The notes: generated by a model from the sequence alone, not told the origin. Positions 9,464 through 18,658 are shown, counted from the first letter of the stretch. The stretch is DNA of 64,000 bases from JAFGLZ01 sp964390905 (GCA_964390905.1 CAYMLO010000017.1:18895-82894); one strand, 5' to 3'. A program made the numbers and translations.

Positions 9464-11530
9464 CTACTTGGGCGGACCGATGCGGTCGATCTGCCAGTCC
9501 GCCCGGAGCACCCCCTTTGCGGGCCGACGCCGGACGGGGTTCAGACGGACGTGGGTGATCGTCTTGCCCCGCCAGTTCTCGTTCTCTCCAAGCGCAAGGC
9601 GGTAGGTGTGGAGCTTCCCGTCCGGCTGGATGCCGAAACGGACGGACATCGCCTCGCACATCCCCGGACGGTCGGCGGTGGCCCAGTAGAACTGGGCGAT
9701 CTTGCCGGCCGTCGTGGACATCTTGATCTCGAGGACGGGATAGTCGTCTCCCTTCACTGGCTCGTCGAGCGTGGCCACCATGTAGCCGGGACACGCGATA
9801 CTGCCTACAAGTCTGCCCGCCTTGACGCCCACACGGCTAATCCCGCGATGGAAGGCCCAGTACTCCTTCTCGTACGCCCGGTCGAAGTCGAACTGGATCT
9901 TGGACAGCGGGGGCATGTCTGCCATGTTGCGGGCCAGTTGTCGCCAGGGATCGTTGATCCGATCCATGAAGTCGAACACGCGCCCACGGAGCCGACGTTC
10001 GACGTCCCGCACGGCCGGCCGGCCGGACAGGTTCTCCATCTCCAGCGGGTCCTGCTGCATGTCGTACAGCTCGTCGGCCTGACGCGGCTTCCAGTTGTAG
10101 CAGTATTTGTACCGGTCGGTCCTGATCATCCGCACCTGCAGGTGGGTCATCGGGAAGCTCGTGAAGACGGCCTCGTGGTGTCTGTCCGTACGGCCGGTCA
10201 GGACGGGCTTGAGGCTCTTGCCCTGCACGGTGTCGGGGGCCCTGACGCCGGCGAAGTCGAGCAGCGTCGGCATCAGGTCTACCGAGTTGGCCAGCACACG
10301 ACTCGCCCTCCCCTTCTGCACGACGCCCGGAAACCGGACGATCAACGGGACGCACATCAGGTCGTCGTACATCATCATGGCCTTGAAGATGCAACCGTGC
10401 CCGCCCATGAACTCGCCGTGGTCGGTCGTGTAGACGACCAGCGTGTTGTCGGCGAGCCCCAGCCGATCTAAGGCGGCCAGCAGACGTCCGATCTGGGCGT
10501 CGATGTAGCTGACGTACCCGTAGTAGTGGGCCATCAGGTCGCGGTACTCTCGTTCGGTCCACGCGGGCCGGTCGAGCAGGTCCCACATCTCGTTCTCGAA
10601 GACCAGTTGACGCTTGAGGCGCGCCCGCTCCTTGGCCAGGTCGATGCCGTGCATCCGCCAGTGGAACGCCTGGTGCCGCTTCGGCGCGCGGGTCATCGGG
10701 TCGTTCAACGTCGCGGGCAGCGGCAGACCGCTCGGGTCGTACATCTTGTCCCAGGGCTCGGGCGGGGTGATCGGCCGGTGCGGCCCCTCGTAGCTGACGC
10801 AGAGGCAGAAGGGCCTGGCATCCTTCGCATGTGCCTCCAGGTGCTGAACCGCGCGATCGGTCAGGAACGTCTCGATGAAGTGCTTCTCGGGGATGACCGA
10901 ATGCCCGTCCTCGATCACCGTGTGATGCCCGCCGCGGACCTTCTTGCCCGGACGCGGTTCGTCCAGGCCGAGCTTGCGGAGATAGGCGACGTAGTCGATG
11001 CCCTCATGCACGCCGTCCTGGAATCCGTTCCGGGCCCGTTTGGCGTCGATGGGCGGCGGCTTCTTGTCGATCAGCCGGGGCAGCTCGTCGCCCGAGCCGC
11101 GGACGAACGCCCGCTTGCCGCGCAGGTGCCACTTGCCCATCCAGGTGGTGTGATACCCCGCGCCGGCCAGCTCACTGCCGAACGTCGGGATGCTTTCGTC
11201 CAACTGAACCCCGTTGGTGATGACCCCGTGGCTCTGCGGATGCAGGCCGGTCAGCAAACTCCCTCGCGATGGCGAACAGGGAAACGCGGCCACGTAGTAC
11301 CGCTCGAAGCGCATGCCCCGTCGGGCCAGGCCGTCCAGGTGGGGCGTCCGGATCGCGCGGTTGCCGTATGCGCCCATGGCGTCGAGCCGGTGTTGGTCCG
11401 TCATGATGAACAGGATGTTGGGGCGCCGCGGGGACTGACCGGCCTCGGCCTGCGACGCTCTTGCACCGAGCTGAACCCCGAGCCCCGCGCCTGCCAGGCT
11501 CCGGATGAAACTCCGTCGATCCATGGACAT
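9464..11530 (-). CDS. Formylglycine-type sulfatase, Tat-exported
   Basis: A 688-residue sulfatase of the alkaline-phosphatase superfamily. The start is the ATG at 11530, eight bases after GAGGAG. The N-terminus DRRSFIRSLAGAGLGVQLG is a twin-arginine-like signal. The core motif CSPSR (Cys85) carries the Cys that is converted to formylglycine; metal-site residues include TDQ (Asp45/Gln46) and TTDHGEFMGGHG. Sulfatases of this S1 type remove sulfate esters from polysaccharides or small esters. An extra C-terminal domain of about 150 residues follows the catalytic part and looks beta-rich, possibly carbohydrate-binding. No formylglycine-generating or anSME gene is visible nearby. Convergent with the hypothetical gene upstream and divergent from the enolase-family gene. 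Confidence 0.9.
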   Translation of the reverse strand: MSMDRRSFIRSLAGAGLGVQLGARASQAEAGQSPRRPNILFIMTDQHRLDAMGAYGNRAIRTPHLDGLARRGMRFERYYVAAFPCSPSRGSLLTGLHPQSHGVITNGVQLDESIPTFGSELAGAGYHTTWMGKWHLRGKRAFVRGSGDELPRLIDKKPPPIDAKRARNGFQDGVHEGIDYVAYLRKLGLDEPRPGKKVRGGHHTVIEDGHSVIPEKHFIETFLTDRAVQHLEAHAKDARPFCLCVSYEGPHRPITPPEPWDKMYDPSGLPLPATLNDPMTRAPKRHQAFHWRMHGIDLAKERARLKRQLVFENEMWDLLDRPAWTEREYRDLMAHYYGYVSYIDAQIGRLLAALDRLGLADNTLVVYTTDHGEFMGGHGCIFKAMMMYDDLMCVPLIVRFPGVVQKGRASRVLANSVDLMPTLLDFAGVRAPDTVQGKSLKPVLTGRTDRHHEAVFTSFPMTHLQVRMIRTDRYKYCYNWKPRQADELYDMQQDPLEMENLSGRPAVRDVERRLRGRVFDFMDRINDPWRQLARNMADMPPLSKIQFDFDRAYEKEYWAFHRGISRVGVKAGRLVGSIACPGYMVATLDEPVKGDDYPVLEIKMSTTAGKIAQFYWATADRPGMCEAMSVRFGIQPDGKLHTYRLALGENENWRGKTITHVRLNPVRRRPAKGVLRADWQIDRIGPPK

Positions 11531-11736
11531 CGCTGACACTCCTCTGGGCGGAACCGCGCCGCCCCCATTCTACGCAGTCGGCTCCGCGTGGGAAGCGCTG
11601 CGGGCGTGGACCACGTGCAGAGGACGTCGGCGTACCCCACGCGGGAGCTAACGCCTCCAGACAGCATTGCCACTGCCCGACGGCTCTTCTAAGCTGCCTG
11701 CACGTGCCGAGACCTCCGGCACAAGCGAGGCGCGCC

Positions 11737-12912
11737 ATGAAGATCGAAGCGGTAGACTTCTACTACCTGTCCATGCCGAACGTCCTGGACATCGGCGACG
11801 GCAGCCAGGATGCGCTGCTGGTGCGGGTCCAGGCGGGAGAGCACGTCGGATGGGGCGAGTGCGAAGCCGCCCCGCTGGTGTCCATCGCGAGTTGGGCCTG
11901 TCCGATGTCGCACAGCGCGTGCAAGCCGGTCAGCGCGTCGGTGCTCGGGCAGCGGCTGGACGACGTGGCGGACATCGAGCGAATCAATGCAGCGGTTCGC
12001 GAGAACAGTATGGACCTGCTGCAGGCGGATCATACGCTGTCCGGCATCGACATCGCGCTGTGGGACTTGCTGGGCAAGAAGATGGGGATGCCCGTCTACC
12101 GGCTGCTGGGGTACGAGCGGGCATATCCCAAGACCCCTTACGCCTCGCAGCTCTTCGGCGATGACCCGGCCGCCACGCTGCGCAAGGCCCGCCAAGTGCG
12201 GCGCGACGGGTACCTGGCCGCCAAGTTCGGGTGGGGACCCTACGGACGCGGCTCGGTCCGGCAGGATGCCGATCAGGTGCACGCCGCCCGCGAGGGGCTG
12301 GGCGATGAGGCCGAGTTGCTCGTCGACGCCGGCACCGTCTGGGGCGATGACGTGGAGCGAGCGCGGCTGCGGCTGGACGCCCTGGAATCGTGTCGGGCCG
12401 TCTGGCTCGAAGAGCCGTTCGTCTCGGGCGCGATGGCGTCCTACCGTGCCCTGGCCGAGGCGTGCGGTCGGATCCGCCTGGCCGGGGGAGAAGGATGCAA
12501 TAACCTGCATCAGGCCAAGAACATGATCGACTATGCGTCCTTGGGATTCGTCCAGATCGATGCGGGGCGAATCGGAGGCATCACGACCGCCAAACAAGCT
12601 GCCGACCACGCCCGGGCCAGGAGCGTGACCTTCGTCAATCACACCTTCACGACGCATCTGGCGCTCAGTGCCTCGCTGCAACCATACGCGGGGACCGAGG
12701 CGGACCACCTCTGCGAGTATCCCGTCGAGCCGACGTCGCTGGGGCTGGAGCTGACCTCGACCCGTTTGCTGCCGGACGACAACGGGCAGATTCATCTGCC
12801 CGACGCCCCCGGTTTGGGCGTCGAGCCGGCGCCGGAGGCGATCAGGAAGTACCTCGTGGAGGCGGAGATCCGCGTCGGGGGCCGGACGGTCTACACGACA
12901 CCATCGATCTGA
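11737..12912 (+). CDS. Enolase-superfamily (mandelate racemase/muconate lactonizing-like) enzyme
   Basis: A 391-residue protein with the N-terminal capping domain and C-terminal (beta/alpha) barrel of the enolase superfamily. Lys163 in AAKFGWG, metal ligands Asp197 (VDAG), Glu225/226 (EEP) and Glu252 (GGEG), and the Asp275/His302 pair (IDAGRIGG, NHTF) are visible. The Asp-His dyad fits the mandelate-racemase subgroup, which contains acid-sugar dehydratases; substrate unknown. The start is the ATG at 11737 with GCGAGG upstream, eleven codons inside the longest frame. It sits next to a sulfatase and SurE, so a role in sugar-acid breakdown is plausible but inferred. Confidence 0.85.
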   Translation: MKIEAVDFYYLSMPNVLDIGDGSQDALLVRVQAGEHVGWGECEAAPLVSIASWACPMSHSACKPVSASVLGQRLDDVADIERINAAVRENSMDLLQADHTLSGIDIALWDLLGKKMGMPVYRLLGYERAYPKTPYASQLFGDDPAATLRKARQVRRDGYLAAKFGWGPYGRGSVRQDADQVHAAREGLGDEAELLVDAGTVWGDDVERARLRLDALESCRAVWLEEPFVSGAMASYRALAEACGRIRLAGGEGCNNLHQAKNMIDYASLGFVQIDAGRIGGITTAKQAADHARARSVTFVNHTFTTHLALSASLQPYAGTEADHLCEYPVEPTSLGLELTSTRLLPDDNGQIHLPDAPGLGVEPAPEAIRKYLVEAEIRVGGRTVYTTPSI

Positions 12913-12964
12913 AGGCCAGCAGCCGCTGGACACTTCCGCCGGCACCGGGGAAGATGGGCGCCTG

Positions 12965-13753
12965 ATGACCGATTCCGAATCACTGCACGTTCTGATAGCC
13001 AACGACGACGGCTACGACGCCTCGGGGTTGACGGCCCTGCATGCTGCGCTGTCGGGTCTGGCTAGGGTAAGCGTTGTGGCGCCGGCAAGGGGCGTGAGCT
13101 CGGCCGGCCACGGCGTGACGGACCGACGGCCCATCTGCGTCCAGCGCCGCCACGTCGAGCCGTTCGGAACCATCCACATCGTCGATGCGTTGCCGGCGGA
13201 CTGCGTCAGGCTGGCCTTGACCGAGCTGCTGGAACATCGCCCGGACTGGGTCGTCGCCGGCATCAACCGGGGGGGCAATCTGGGCGTCGACGTCTTCTAC
13301 TCGGGCACCGTCGCGGTCGCGCGCGAGGCGGCGTTTCTGGGGGTGCCCGCGGTGAGTGTATCCCAGTACCTTCGCGCGGGCATCGATGGACCGGATTGGT
13401 CTCGGGCCACGGACTGGACGCGGTCTGTGCTGAAGCGGCTGTTTGCCACCCCGCCCGACGCGCGTCCGCCTATCTGGAACGTCAACCTGCCCTCCCTGCT
13501 GCCATCCGAAGAGCCTGGCGGACTCGTCGTCGCGCCGATGGCGCTGACGCCCCTGCAGATCCGCTACCGGCAAGAGGGAGGTGACCCCGCGGCGGACGGC
13601 GAGCACTACGCGTTTGCGGGACAATACAGCCAACGACCCGCGCCGCCGGGAACCGACGTCCACTACGCCTTCTCGGGCCACATCACACTGACCCCCCTGT
13701 CCCTGGATCTGACGCTTCGGGAGAGCATCGAGATGCCCGACGGCCCGACGTGA
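12965..13753 (+). CDS. surE: 5'/3'-nucleotidase SurE
   Basis: A 262-residue protein with the SurE signature: ANDDGY near residue 12 supplying two metal-binding aspartates, PARGVSSAGHG with the metal-binding Ser, AGINRGGNLG with the conserved Asn, and SGTVAVAREAA. SurE is a metal-dependent cytoplasmic nucleoside monophosphate phosphatase linked to stationary-phase survival. The length is usual for the family. It follows the enolase-family gene by 52 bases on the same strand. Confidence 0.93.
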   Translation: MTDSESLHVLIANDDGYDASGLTALHAALSGLARVSVVAPARGVSSAGHGVTDRRPICVQRRHVEPFGTIHIVDALPADCVRLALTELLEHRPDWVVAGINRGGNLGVDVFYSGTVAVAREAAFLGVPAVSVSQYLRAGIDGPDWSRATDWTRSVLKRLFATPPDARPPIWNVNLPSLLPSEEPGGLVVAPMALTPLQIRYRQEGGDPAADGEHYAFAGQYSQRPAPPGTDVHYAFSGHITLTPLSLDLTLRESIEMPDGPT

Positions 13754-13767
13754 CGGACCCAGGCGGG

Positions 13768-14466
13768 CTAGTGCTTCTTCTTCCGCTTCAACTTGAAACC
13801 GAGGACGCGGCTCAGGCCCCGTTCGTTCCAGCGCTTCGCATAGGCGCTGAAGTAAGTCACCATCTTGGAGCGCTGGTCGGCGGGCTGCCTCATGAAGTGA
13901 TATGCTTCCCTCTTGAAATGCGCGTCGTCGCCGGCGATCCGCTCCTTCTGGCGCAGATCCCACCCGCGCGATCCCTTGCGCGGGTTGGGAAGCATCTTCT
14001 CGATCTTGGAGGCCCACTCCTCCTCTTCATCGATGCGATCGTCGATGTAGTCCGCTCGCTCCTCCGGCGAGAGCTTGAAGTACTCGGTGACCTGACGTTT
14101 TGCGATTTCGCGCATCACGACGGACAGGTTCCTGCGAATACGATCGCGTTTCGCCTCGTCCATCTCCTTCCAGTAGGTGACGAACTCGTCGTCATTCATC
14201 TCGACCGCCCTGTGCATCTCGCCCTCGACCCAATCGACCCGCTGCTTCAGGGGCAACCGGTTGAAGTCTCCGCTGGCGACGTAATCTCCGTGTTTGTCTA
14301 TTGACGCGGTAGGGGCGGGCGGGGGCTTCGGCGGTGGATCAGGCCAGAGGCAGTAGGTAACCGCGCCGGCGCCCGCCAGGGCGATGACGCCGCCGAAGCT
14401 GATCAGAAGAACCTTCAAGCCCCGGCCCTGCCGGAGCACTTCCCACTTGAGCACGGGCAGAAGCAT
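13768..14466 (-). CDS. Membrane-anchored helical protein, paralogue 3 of 3
   Basis: A 232-residue protein: short cytoplasmic MLLPVLKWE segment, one membrane helix (about residues 18-37), a proline-rich linker (WPDPPPKPPP), then a long charged helical region ending in a lysine-rich tail. The start is the ATG at 14466, preceded by GGGGGAG. It shares the sequence pattern FNRLPLKQRV..WxEGxM, DDExxxYWxxM, KRxRIRxN, KRQVxEYFKLS and RxNERGLxRxxG with the two genes upstream, so the three arose by tandem duplication. No known family recognised. The topology predicts a periplasmic helical domain; function unknown. Confidence 0.75.
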   Translation of the reverse strand: MLLPVLKWEVLRQGRGLKVLLISFGGVIALAGAGAVTYCLWPDPPPKPPPAPTASIDKHGDYVASGDFNRLPLKQRVDWVEGEMHRAVEMNDDEFVTYWKEMDEAKRDRIRRNLSVVMREIAKRQVTEYFKLSPEERADYIDDRIDEEEEWASKIEKMLPNPRKGSRGWDLRQKERIAGDDAHFKREAYHFMRQPADQRSKMVTYFSAYAKRWNERGLSRVLGFKLKRKKKH

Positions 14467-14544
14467 CGTCGCGTCTCCCCCTGCCATGGTACGGGTCGCT
14501 CGCAAGAGGCCCGTACAGGTAATGGTTGTCTGCTCTCGCTCGAA

Positions 14545-15249
14545 CTACTTTTTCTTCGATTTCGGCTTCACGCCGAACACCCGGCTCAGGCCACGCTCGT
14601 TGCGGCGCTTCGCGAAGGCGCTGAAGTAGGCGATGGTCTTGGCACGCTGGTCGGCCGGTTCTCTCATGAACCGATAAGCCCCTCTGGCGAAACGCGCTCG
14701 CCTGGCCGCAATCCGCTTCTCCGCATCGGCCTCCGATTCACCGTCGCGAACCCCCCCAGGCCCCCTGGGGAACATCTTGCGTGCCTTGTCCCGCCATTGC
14801 TGCATCTCGTCGATCCGACCGTCAAGGTATTCCTTCCGGTCTTCCGCGGACAGCTTGAAATACTCATTGACGTGTCGCTTCGTGCGCTCCCGCATCACCG
14901 CCCTCATGTTGTCTCGGATGCGGTCGCGCCTCTCCTCGCCCATGTCTCGCCAATAAGCGACCAGCTCGTCGTCGTCCATCTCGAGGGCCTTTTGCATCTG
15001 TCCTTCCGCCCACTTGACGCGCTGTTTCATGGGCAATCGATTGAAGTCGCTGCTGGCGGCGTAGTCGGCGCTCTCGTCCAGCGAGGCCGTCTCGACGTCC
15101 GGCGGCGGCTTCGGGGGCGGCGAGGGCCACAAGTAGTACGTGGCCGTGCCGGCGCCCGCCAGGGCGATCACGCCGCCAAGGCTGATCAGAAGAATCTTCA
15201 GACCCCGGCCCTGCCGGAGCGCTTCCCACTTGAGCACGGGTAAAAGCAT
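14545..15249 (-). CDS. Membrane-anchored helical protein, paralogue 2 of 3
   Basis: A 234-residue paralogue of its two neighbours. Start at 15249 is preceded by GGGAG. It has the same architecture: MLLPVLKWEALRQGRG, one membrane helix, SPPPKPPP linker, then charged helices including LDGRIDEMQQW and RERTKRHVNEYFKLS, and a lysine-rich end (KPKSKKK). Identity to the 13.8 kb copy is very high in the first 40 residues, including the ribosome-binding-site region, which argues for recent duplication or gene conversion. Confidence 0.75.
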   Translation of the reverse strand: MLLPVLKWEALRQGRGLKILLISLGGVIALAGAGTATYYLWPSPPPKPPPDVETASLDESADYAASSDFNRLPMKQRVKWAEGQMQKALEMDDDELVAYWRDMGEERRDRIRDNMRAVMRERTKRHVNEYFKLSAEDRKEYLDGRIDEMQQWRDKARKMFPRGPGGVRDGESEADAEKRIAARRARFARGAYRFMREPADQRAKTIAYFSAFAKRRNERGLSRVFGVKPKSKKK

Positions 15250-15325
15250 CGTCGCGTTTCTCCCTGCCACGGTACGGGTCGCTCGCGAGCGACACATACA
15301 GGCGTGGTTCTATGCTCTCCTTGGA

Positions 15326-16036
15326 CTACTCCTTCTTCTTCTTGCGCTTCGGCTTCACGCCGAAGAACCGGCCCAGGCCACGCTCGTTGTGGCGCTTCGC
15401 TAGGGCGCTGAAGTAGGCGATGGTCCTGGCACGCTGGTCGGCCGGTTCTTTCATGAACCGATGCGCCCCCCTGGCAAAACGCGCTCGCCCGGTCGCAATC
15501 CGCTTCTCTCTGTCGGCGTCCGATTCACCGTCGCGAGGCCCCCCACGACGCCTGGGGTACATGGCGCGAACCTTCTTGCCCCATTGCTCCATCTCGTCGA
15601 TCCGATCGTCGAGGTAATCACTCCGGCCGTCTTCTGACAGCTTGGAGAACTCGATGATCTGTCGCTTCGTGCGCGCTTCCATCACCGCATGCATGTTGGC
15701 TCGGATGCGCTTGCGCCTCTCCTCGCCCATGTCTTGCCAGTAGGCGGCCAACTCGTCGTCGTCCGTCTCGAGGATCCTCTGCATCTGCCCCTCCGTCCAC
15801 GCGACGCGTTGCTTCAGGGGCAGTCGATTGAAATCGTCGCTGGCGGCGTAGTCGGCGCTCTCGTCGCGCGAGGCGGTTTCGACGTTCGGCGGCGGCTTCG
15901 GGGGTGGCGAGGGCCAGAGGGAGTACCCGGCTGTCCCAATACCCCCTAAACACAGCACGCCACCGAGGGAAATCAGGGCGATCTTCAAGACGCGAGCGTT
16001 CTTGAGGTCCTTCCAGTCCATCACGGGGATGAGCAT
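15326..16036 (-). CDS. Membrane-anchored helical protein, paralogue 1 of 3
   Basis: A 236-residue protein, the most divergent of the three paralogues at its N-terminus (MLIPVMDWKDLKNARVLK) but with the same membrane helix, SPPPKPPP linker and charged helical domain, ending KPKRKKKKE. The ATG at 16036 is preceded by GGAG. It lies 47 bases downstream of the prepilin gene on the same strand and probably belongs to one transcription unit starting at the ECF sigma factor. Confidence 0.75.
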   Translation of the reverse strand: MLIPVMDWKDLKNARVLKIALISLGGVLCLGGIGTAGYSLWPSPPPKPPPNVETASRDESADYAASDDFNRLPLKQRVAWTEGQMQRILETDDDELAAYWQDMGEERRKRIRANMHAVMEARTKRQIIEFSKLSEDGRSDYLDDRIDEMEQWGKKVRAMYPRRRGGPRDGESDADREKRIATGRARFARGAHRFMKEPADQRARTIAYFSALAKRHNERGLGRFFGVKPKRKKKKE

Positions 16037-16083
16037 CGTCGCGTCTCCGGACCGCCAGTCCCTCTCAACCGGACTCACCAAGG

Positions 16084-16827
16084 CTACAGATCGTCGGGGA
16101 TGACAGCGTTGGGATCATTCGGATCGATCCCCCACGGCAGCCGCCAATGGTCCTCAACGTGGCAGTCGGCGTACAGCGTGTGCCGGATCTCCTTGTTGCC
16201 CTTCATGCCGTGGAACGGGTCGTACTCCCGCAGCAGGTACAGATCCGTGATCCTGATGTCGAACCACGGACGAAAGTGTTCCGGAATGGGAATCGGCGAG
16301 TTCCATTTGACGAAGGCATCGCCCACGCTGATTCTCGTCTTGAAGCCGAACCCGCTCATCACGTCGGACGCTGCATAGACCACGAAGAGGTACTCGTAGC
16401 TGGTCTGCTCGCTCTCCCAATAGCTCATGCTGACGAAGTTCGGGTCCGAGAGGTAGTTGGGATCGCGCACGGTCTTGCCCGGCTGGTCGGAAGGACAGCG
16501 GAAGAGCCTATCCTTCCCCTGCGTGTAGGGGCTGAGGAACTCCATGATCGGCGGATGGTAGTCGGGGGATGACGTGTCCTCCGGGTTGTTCGACGGCATG
16601 TCCGTCGCCGCCGGAAGAACGTCGTTGTAGTCGCTGAAGTACTGCTTCAGCGCCACCCCGATCTGCTGCAGGTTGCTCTTGCAGTAGGTCCGCCGGCTGT
16701 TCTCCTTCGCCTTGCCCAGGGCCGGCAGCAGAATGCTGATCAACAAGGTGATGATGGCGACCACCACCAACAACTCGACCAGCGTGAATGCCCGGTCCCT
16801 GGGCCCCTTCGTCAACGCCTTGCTCAT
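16084..16827 (-). CDS. Type II secretion/type IV pilin-like prepilin
   Basis: A 247-residue protein with a prepilin N-terminus: a 13-residue basic leader, then FTLVELLVVVAIITLLISILLPAL. The residue before the Phe is Ala rather than the usual Gly, which prepilin peptidase tolerates less well. The globular part has H and D/G-rich features such as DYNDVLPA, LFRCPSDQ and TLYADCHVEDH, typical for the planctomycete DUF1559-like pseudopilin expansion. The ATG at 16827 has GGGAG upstream. It sits between the helical paralogues and the sigma/anti-sigma block. Confidence 0.85.
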   Translation of the reverse strand: MSKALTKGPRDRAFTLVELLVVVAIITLLISILLPALGKAKENSRRTYCKSNLQQIGVALKQYFSDYNDVLPAATDMPSNNPEDTSSPDYHPPIMEFLSPYTQGKDRLFRCPSDQPGKTVRDPNYLSDPNFVSMSYWESEQTSYEYLFVVYAASDVMSGFGFKTRISVGDAFVKWNSPIPIPEHFRPWFDIRITDLYLLREYDPFHGMKGNKEIRHTLYADCHVEDHWRLPWGIDPNDPNAVIPDDL

Positions 16828-16867
16828 CACGTGACTCCCACGCATCTGCGATCCGCACTCCGTTCGA

Positions 16868-17449
16868 CTACTCGCTCGGAACCGCCCTCGACGTCGCCGC
16901 CGACGCCGGCTGGGTGACTGACCTGATCAGCCACTGACCATGACGCCCCAGGATCCGACCCAGGTGTTCGCGCTGCTCGTCCTGAAGGACGGGCCAGAGA
17001 TCGGCCAGGGCCTCGACGGCCAACTTCCGCAATTCTGGCTCGAACTCCCGACGCAACTCCTCCATCCTCGGATGGTACTTGTCGATGATGGACCGGACCC
17101 GCTTCTCCTGCTTGGCGTCGAGCTTGAGGATCTCCCGGACCCGGCGGGCGACGGCGTCCAACATCTCGGGGGAGCCCGGTTCGAGATCCTTGCCCAACCA
17201 GTCCGGACGCCTCGGCTCGCACCCCGTGTTCGGAGACTCCGGGGGAGGCATCGGGTCAGCCGCGATCGGGTTGGATGCGATGGGCGCGGGGGAGACTGGC
17301 TGCCCCATGAGCCGCCCGCTCAACGCCAGACCCGCGAAGAGCCCCGACAGGAACAGGACCGCGGCGCCCACCGTCATCCACAAACCCGCGCGCGTCGCGC
17401 GAGACGTTACCTGGCTGCTCAGTTCATCAACGCTATCGCGGTCCACCAT
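16868..17449 (-). CDS. Periplasmic heavy-metal-sensor-like helical membrane protein
   Basis: A 193-residue protein with one membrane helix (about residues 21-46), a proline-rich linker and an all-helical domain (about 85-175) with RVREILKLDAKQEKRVRSI and LWPVLQDEQREHLGRIL. This pattern resembles CnrX/Spy/CpxP-type proteins, in which an LTxxQ-like motif recurs; the match is by pattern only. Its start overlaps the anti-sigma gene by 17 bases, implying translational coupling. Inferred role: periplasmic sensor or chaperone working with the sigma/anti-sigma pair. Confidence 0.65.
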   Translation of the reverse strand: MVDRDSVDELSSQVTSRATRAGLWMTVGAAVLFLSGLFAGLALSGRLMGQPVSPAPIASNPIAADPMPPPESPNTGCEPRRPDWLGKDLEPGSPEMLDAVARRVREILKLDAKQEKRVRSIIDKYHPRMEELRREFEPELRKLAVEALADLWPVLQDEQREHLGRILGRHGQWLIRSVTQPASAATSRAVPSE

Positions 17450-18017
17450 AGCTAAGCACTACCCACCAAACGGACGAGTCAGCCGACGCCGCCTTCGAGG
17501 GCAGATCGACCCAGCCATGCACCGGAATCGCCGAGGCGACCGCCGAGTCCAGCGGGTCCTTGCGACCGGGCGAGTGGGCCCCGTCTGCTGCAAGGCCCGG
17601 TTGCGACATCCCCGGAGGCCCGATCGCAGGACGGTCCGAGCCGACGCCAAACGCCCACATGACGCTCCATATCAGGGCCAGAGAGGCAGCGATCCCCACA
17701 CCGGCCGCACACCCCCGACGCGCCCACCGATGCCACGCCTCGTAGCGAGCCAAACGGATCAGCAGGTCCACGGTCCGGTCGTCTGCAAGATTAGGCGCCT
17801 GGGAACGGGCCTCGGCGTCGATCTGATCCGCTAGCGTCTCTAGGGCTACGCCGAGCCGCTCGGCCCGAGCGGCCGAATCCCGACACGACGGACAGGTGTC
17901 CAGGTGGCCGGTCGACACGGCATCGACCGAGCCACCCGTTCGACCGGAGGACACGAGCGCATCCCAACAAGCCGAACAGTCTTGATGCTTGCCGGCAGAT
18001 TCTCGGTCGGTTGTCAT
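17433..18017 (-). CDS. Zinc-binding anti-sigma factor (ZAS family)
   Basis: A 194-residue protein starting at the ATG at 18017, 17 bases after the sigma factor stop, with AGGA upstream. Residues 38-45 (HLDTCPSC) form the H-x3-C-x2-C zinc motif of ZAS anti-sigma factors, with an earlier CSAC pair at 14-17. A single membrane helix follows at about 101-123 and a periplasmic segment of about 70 residues completes the protein. It is expected to hold the neighbouring ECF sigma factor inactive at the membrane. Order sigma, anti-sigma, helical sensor parallels the cnrH/Y/X logic. Confidence 0.8.
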   Translation of the reverse strand: MTTDRESAGKHQDCSACWDALVSSGRTGGSVDAVSTGHLDTCPSCRDSAARAERLGVALETLADQIDAEARSQAPNLADDRTVDLLIRLARYEAWHRWARRGCAAGVGIAASLALIWSVMWAFGVGSDRPAIGPPGMSQPGLAADGAHSPGRKDPLDSAVASAIPVHGWVDLPSKAASADSSVWWVVLSYGGPR

Positions 18018-18034
18018 CGAAAATCCTGCATCAC

Positions 18035-18658
18035 TCAAGGGACGAGCCGCATGGCCAGTTCGCGTCTCGCCCGATAGAGGCGGTCGTTCACGACTTGGGC
18101 GGAAGTCCCTAACACCTCCGCCGCCTGCTGCGGGGACAGACCCAGCAGATCCCGCAATACGACGACCTCCCGCCACGTCGGCCGAAGCCGACGGATCTCC
18201 TCCCGAAGTCGATCGACGCCCTCCTGGCGGATGGCTCTGGCGTCTGCCCCTTGGCCTGTCCCAGCCAACGGCGCGATGCCGGGCGGACCGGCCAATCTAA
18301 GCCACCGACGCGTTCGCCGCCGCCGCGCCCGATCCCGCACAAGGTTCAGCGCCGTCCGGTACAACCAGGGACGCAGCGATGCAGGAGGCGAGAGTTCCGG
18401 AAGGTGTTGAATCAGTCGTAGAAACACCTCCTGACACAGATCCTCCACCTCGTGCCGATCGTCCCAGAGACCCAGCACGAGCCGCCGGACAGCCAACTCA
18501 TGACGGCGAACCAGCTCGACCAGGGCCCCGCGGTCACCGGCCTGGTACCGGCGCACATAGACATCGTCAGACTCTGGGGCCTCGTCCTTCCCCGGCCCAG
18601 GGTGGAACGCATGACCCGAGCTGGCATGATCCGGTGGCATATCGACCTGGATCACCAT
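18035..18658 (-). CDS. ECF-type RNA polymerase sigma factor
   Basis: A sigma-70 family factor of about 207 residues with region 2 (DVYVRRYQAGDRGALVELV through EDLCQEVFLRL and RPWLYRTALNLVRDRARR) and region 4 (RLRPTWREVVVLRDL, LSPQQAAEVLGTS, VNDRLYRARREL). No region 3 is seen, as expected for extracytoplasmic-function sigma factors. The start is uncertain: the ATG at 18658 has no clear ribosome-binding site; a second ATG at 18640 is possible. The much longer frame upstream of 18658 runs through the intergenic region and clpB and is not real. First gene of the minus-strand block. Confidence 0.88.
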   Translation of the reverse strand: MVIQVDMPPDHASSGHAFHPGPGKDEAPESDDVYVRRYQAGDRGALVELVRRHELAVRRLVLGLWDDRHEVEDLCQEVFLRLIQHLPELSPPASLRPWLYRTALNLVRDRARRRRTRRWLRLAGPPGIAPLAGTGQGADARAIRQEGVDRLREEIRRLRPTWREVVVLRDLLGLSPQQAAEVLGTSAQVVNDRLYRARRELAMRLVP

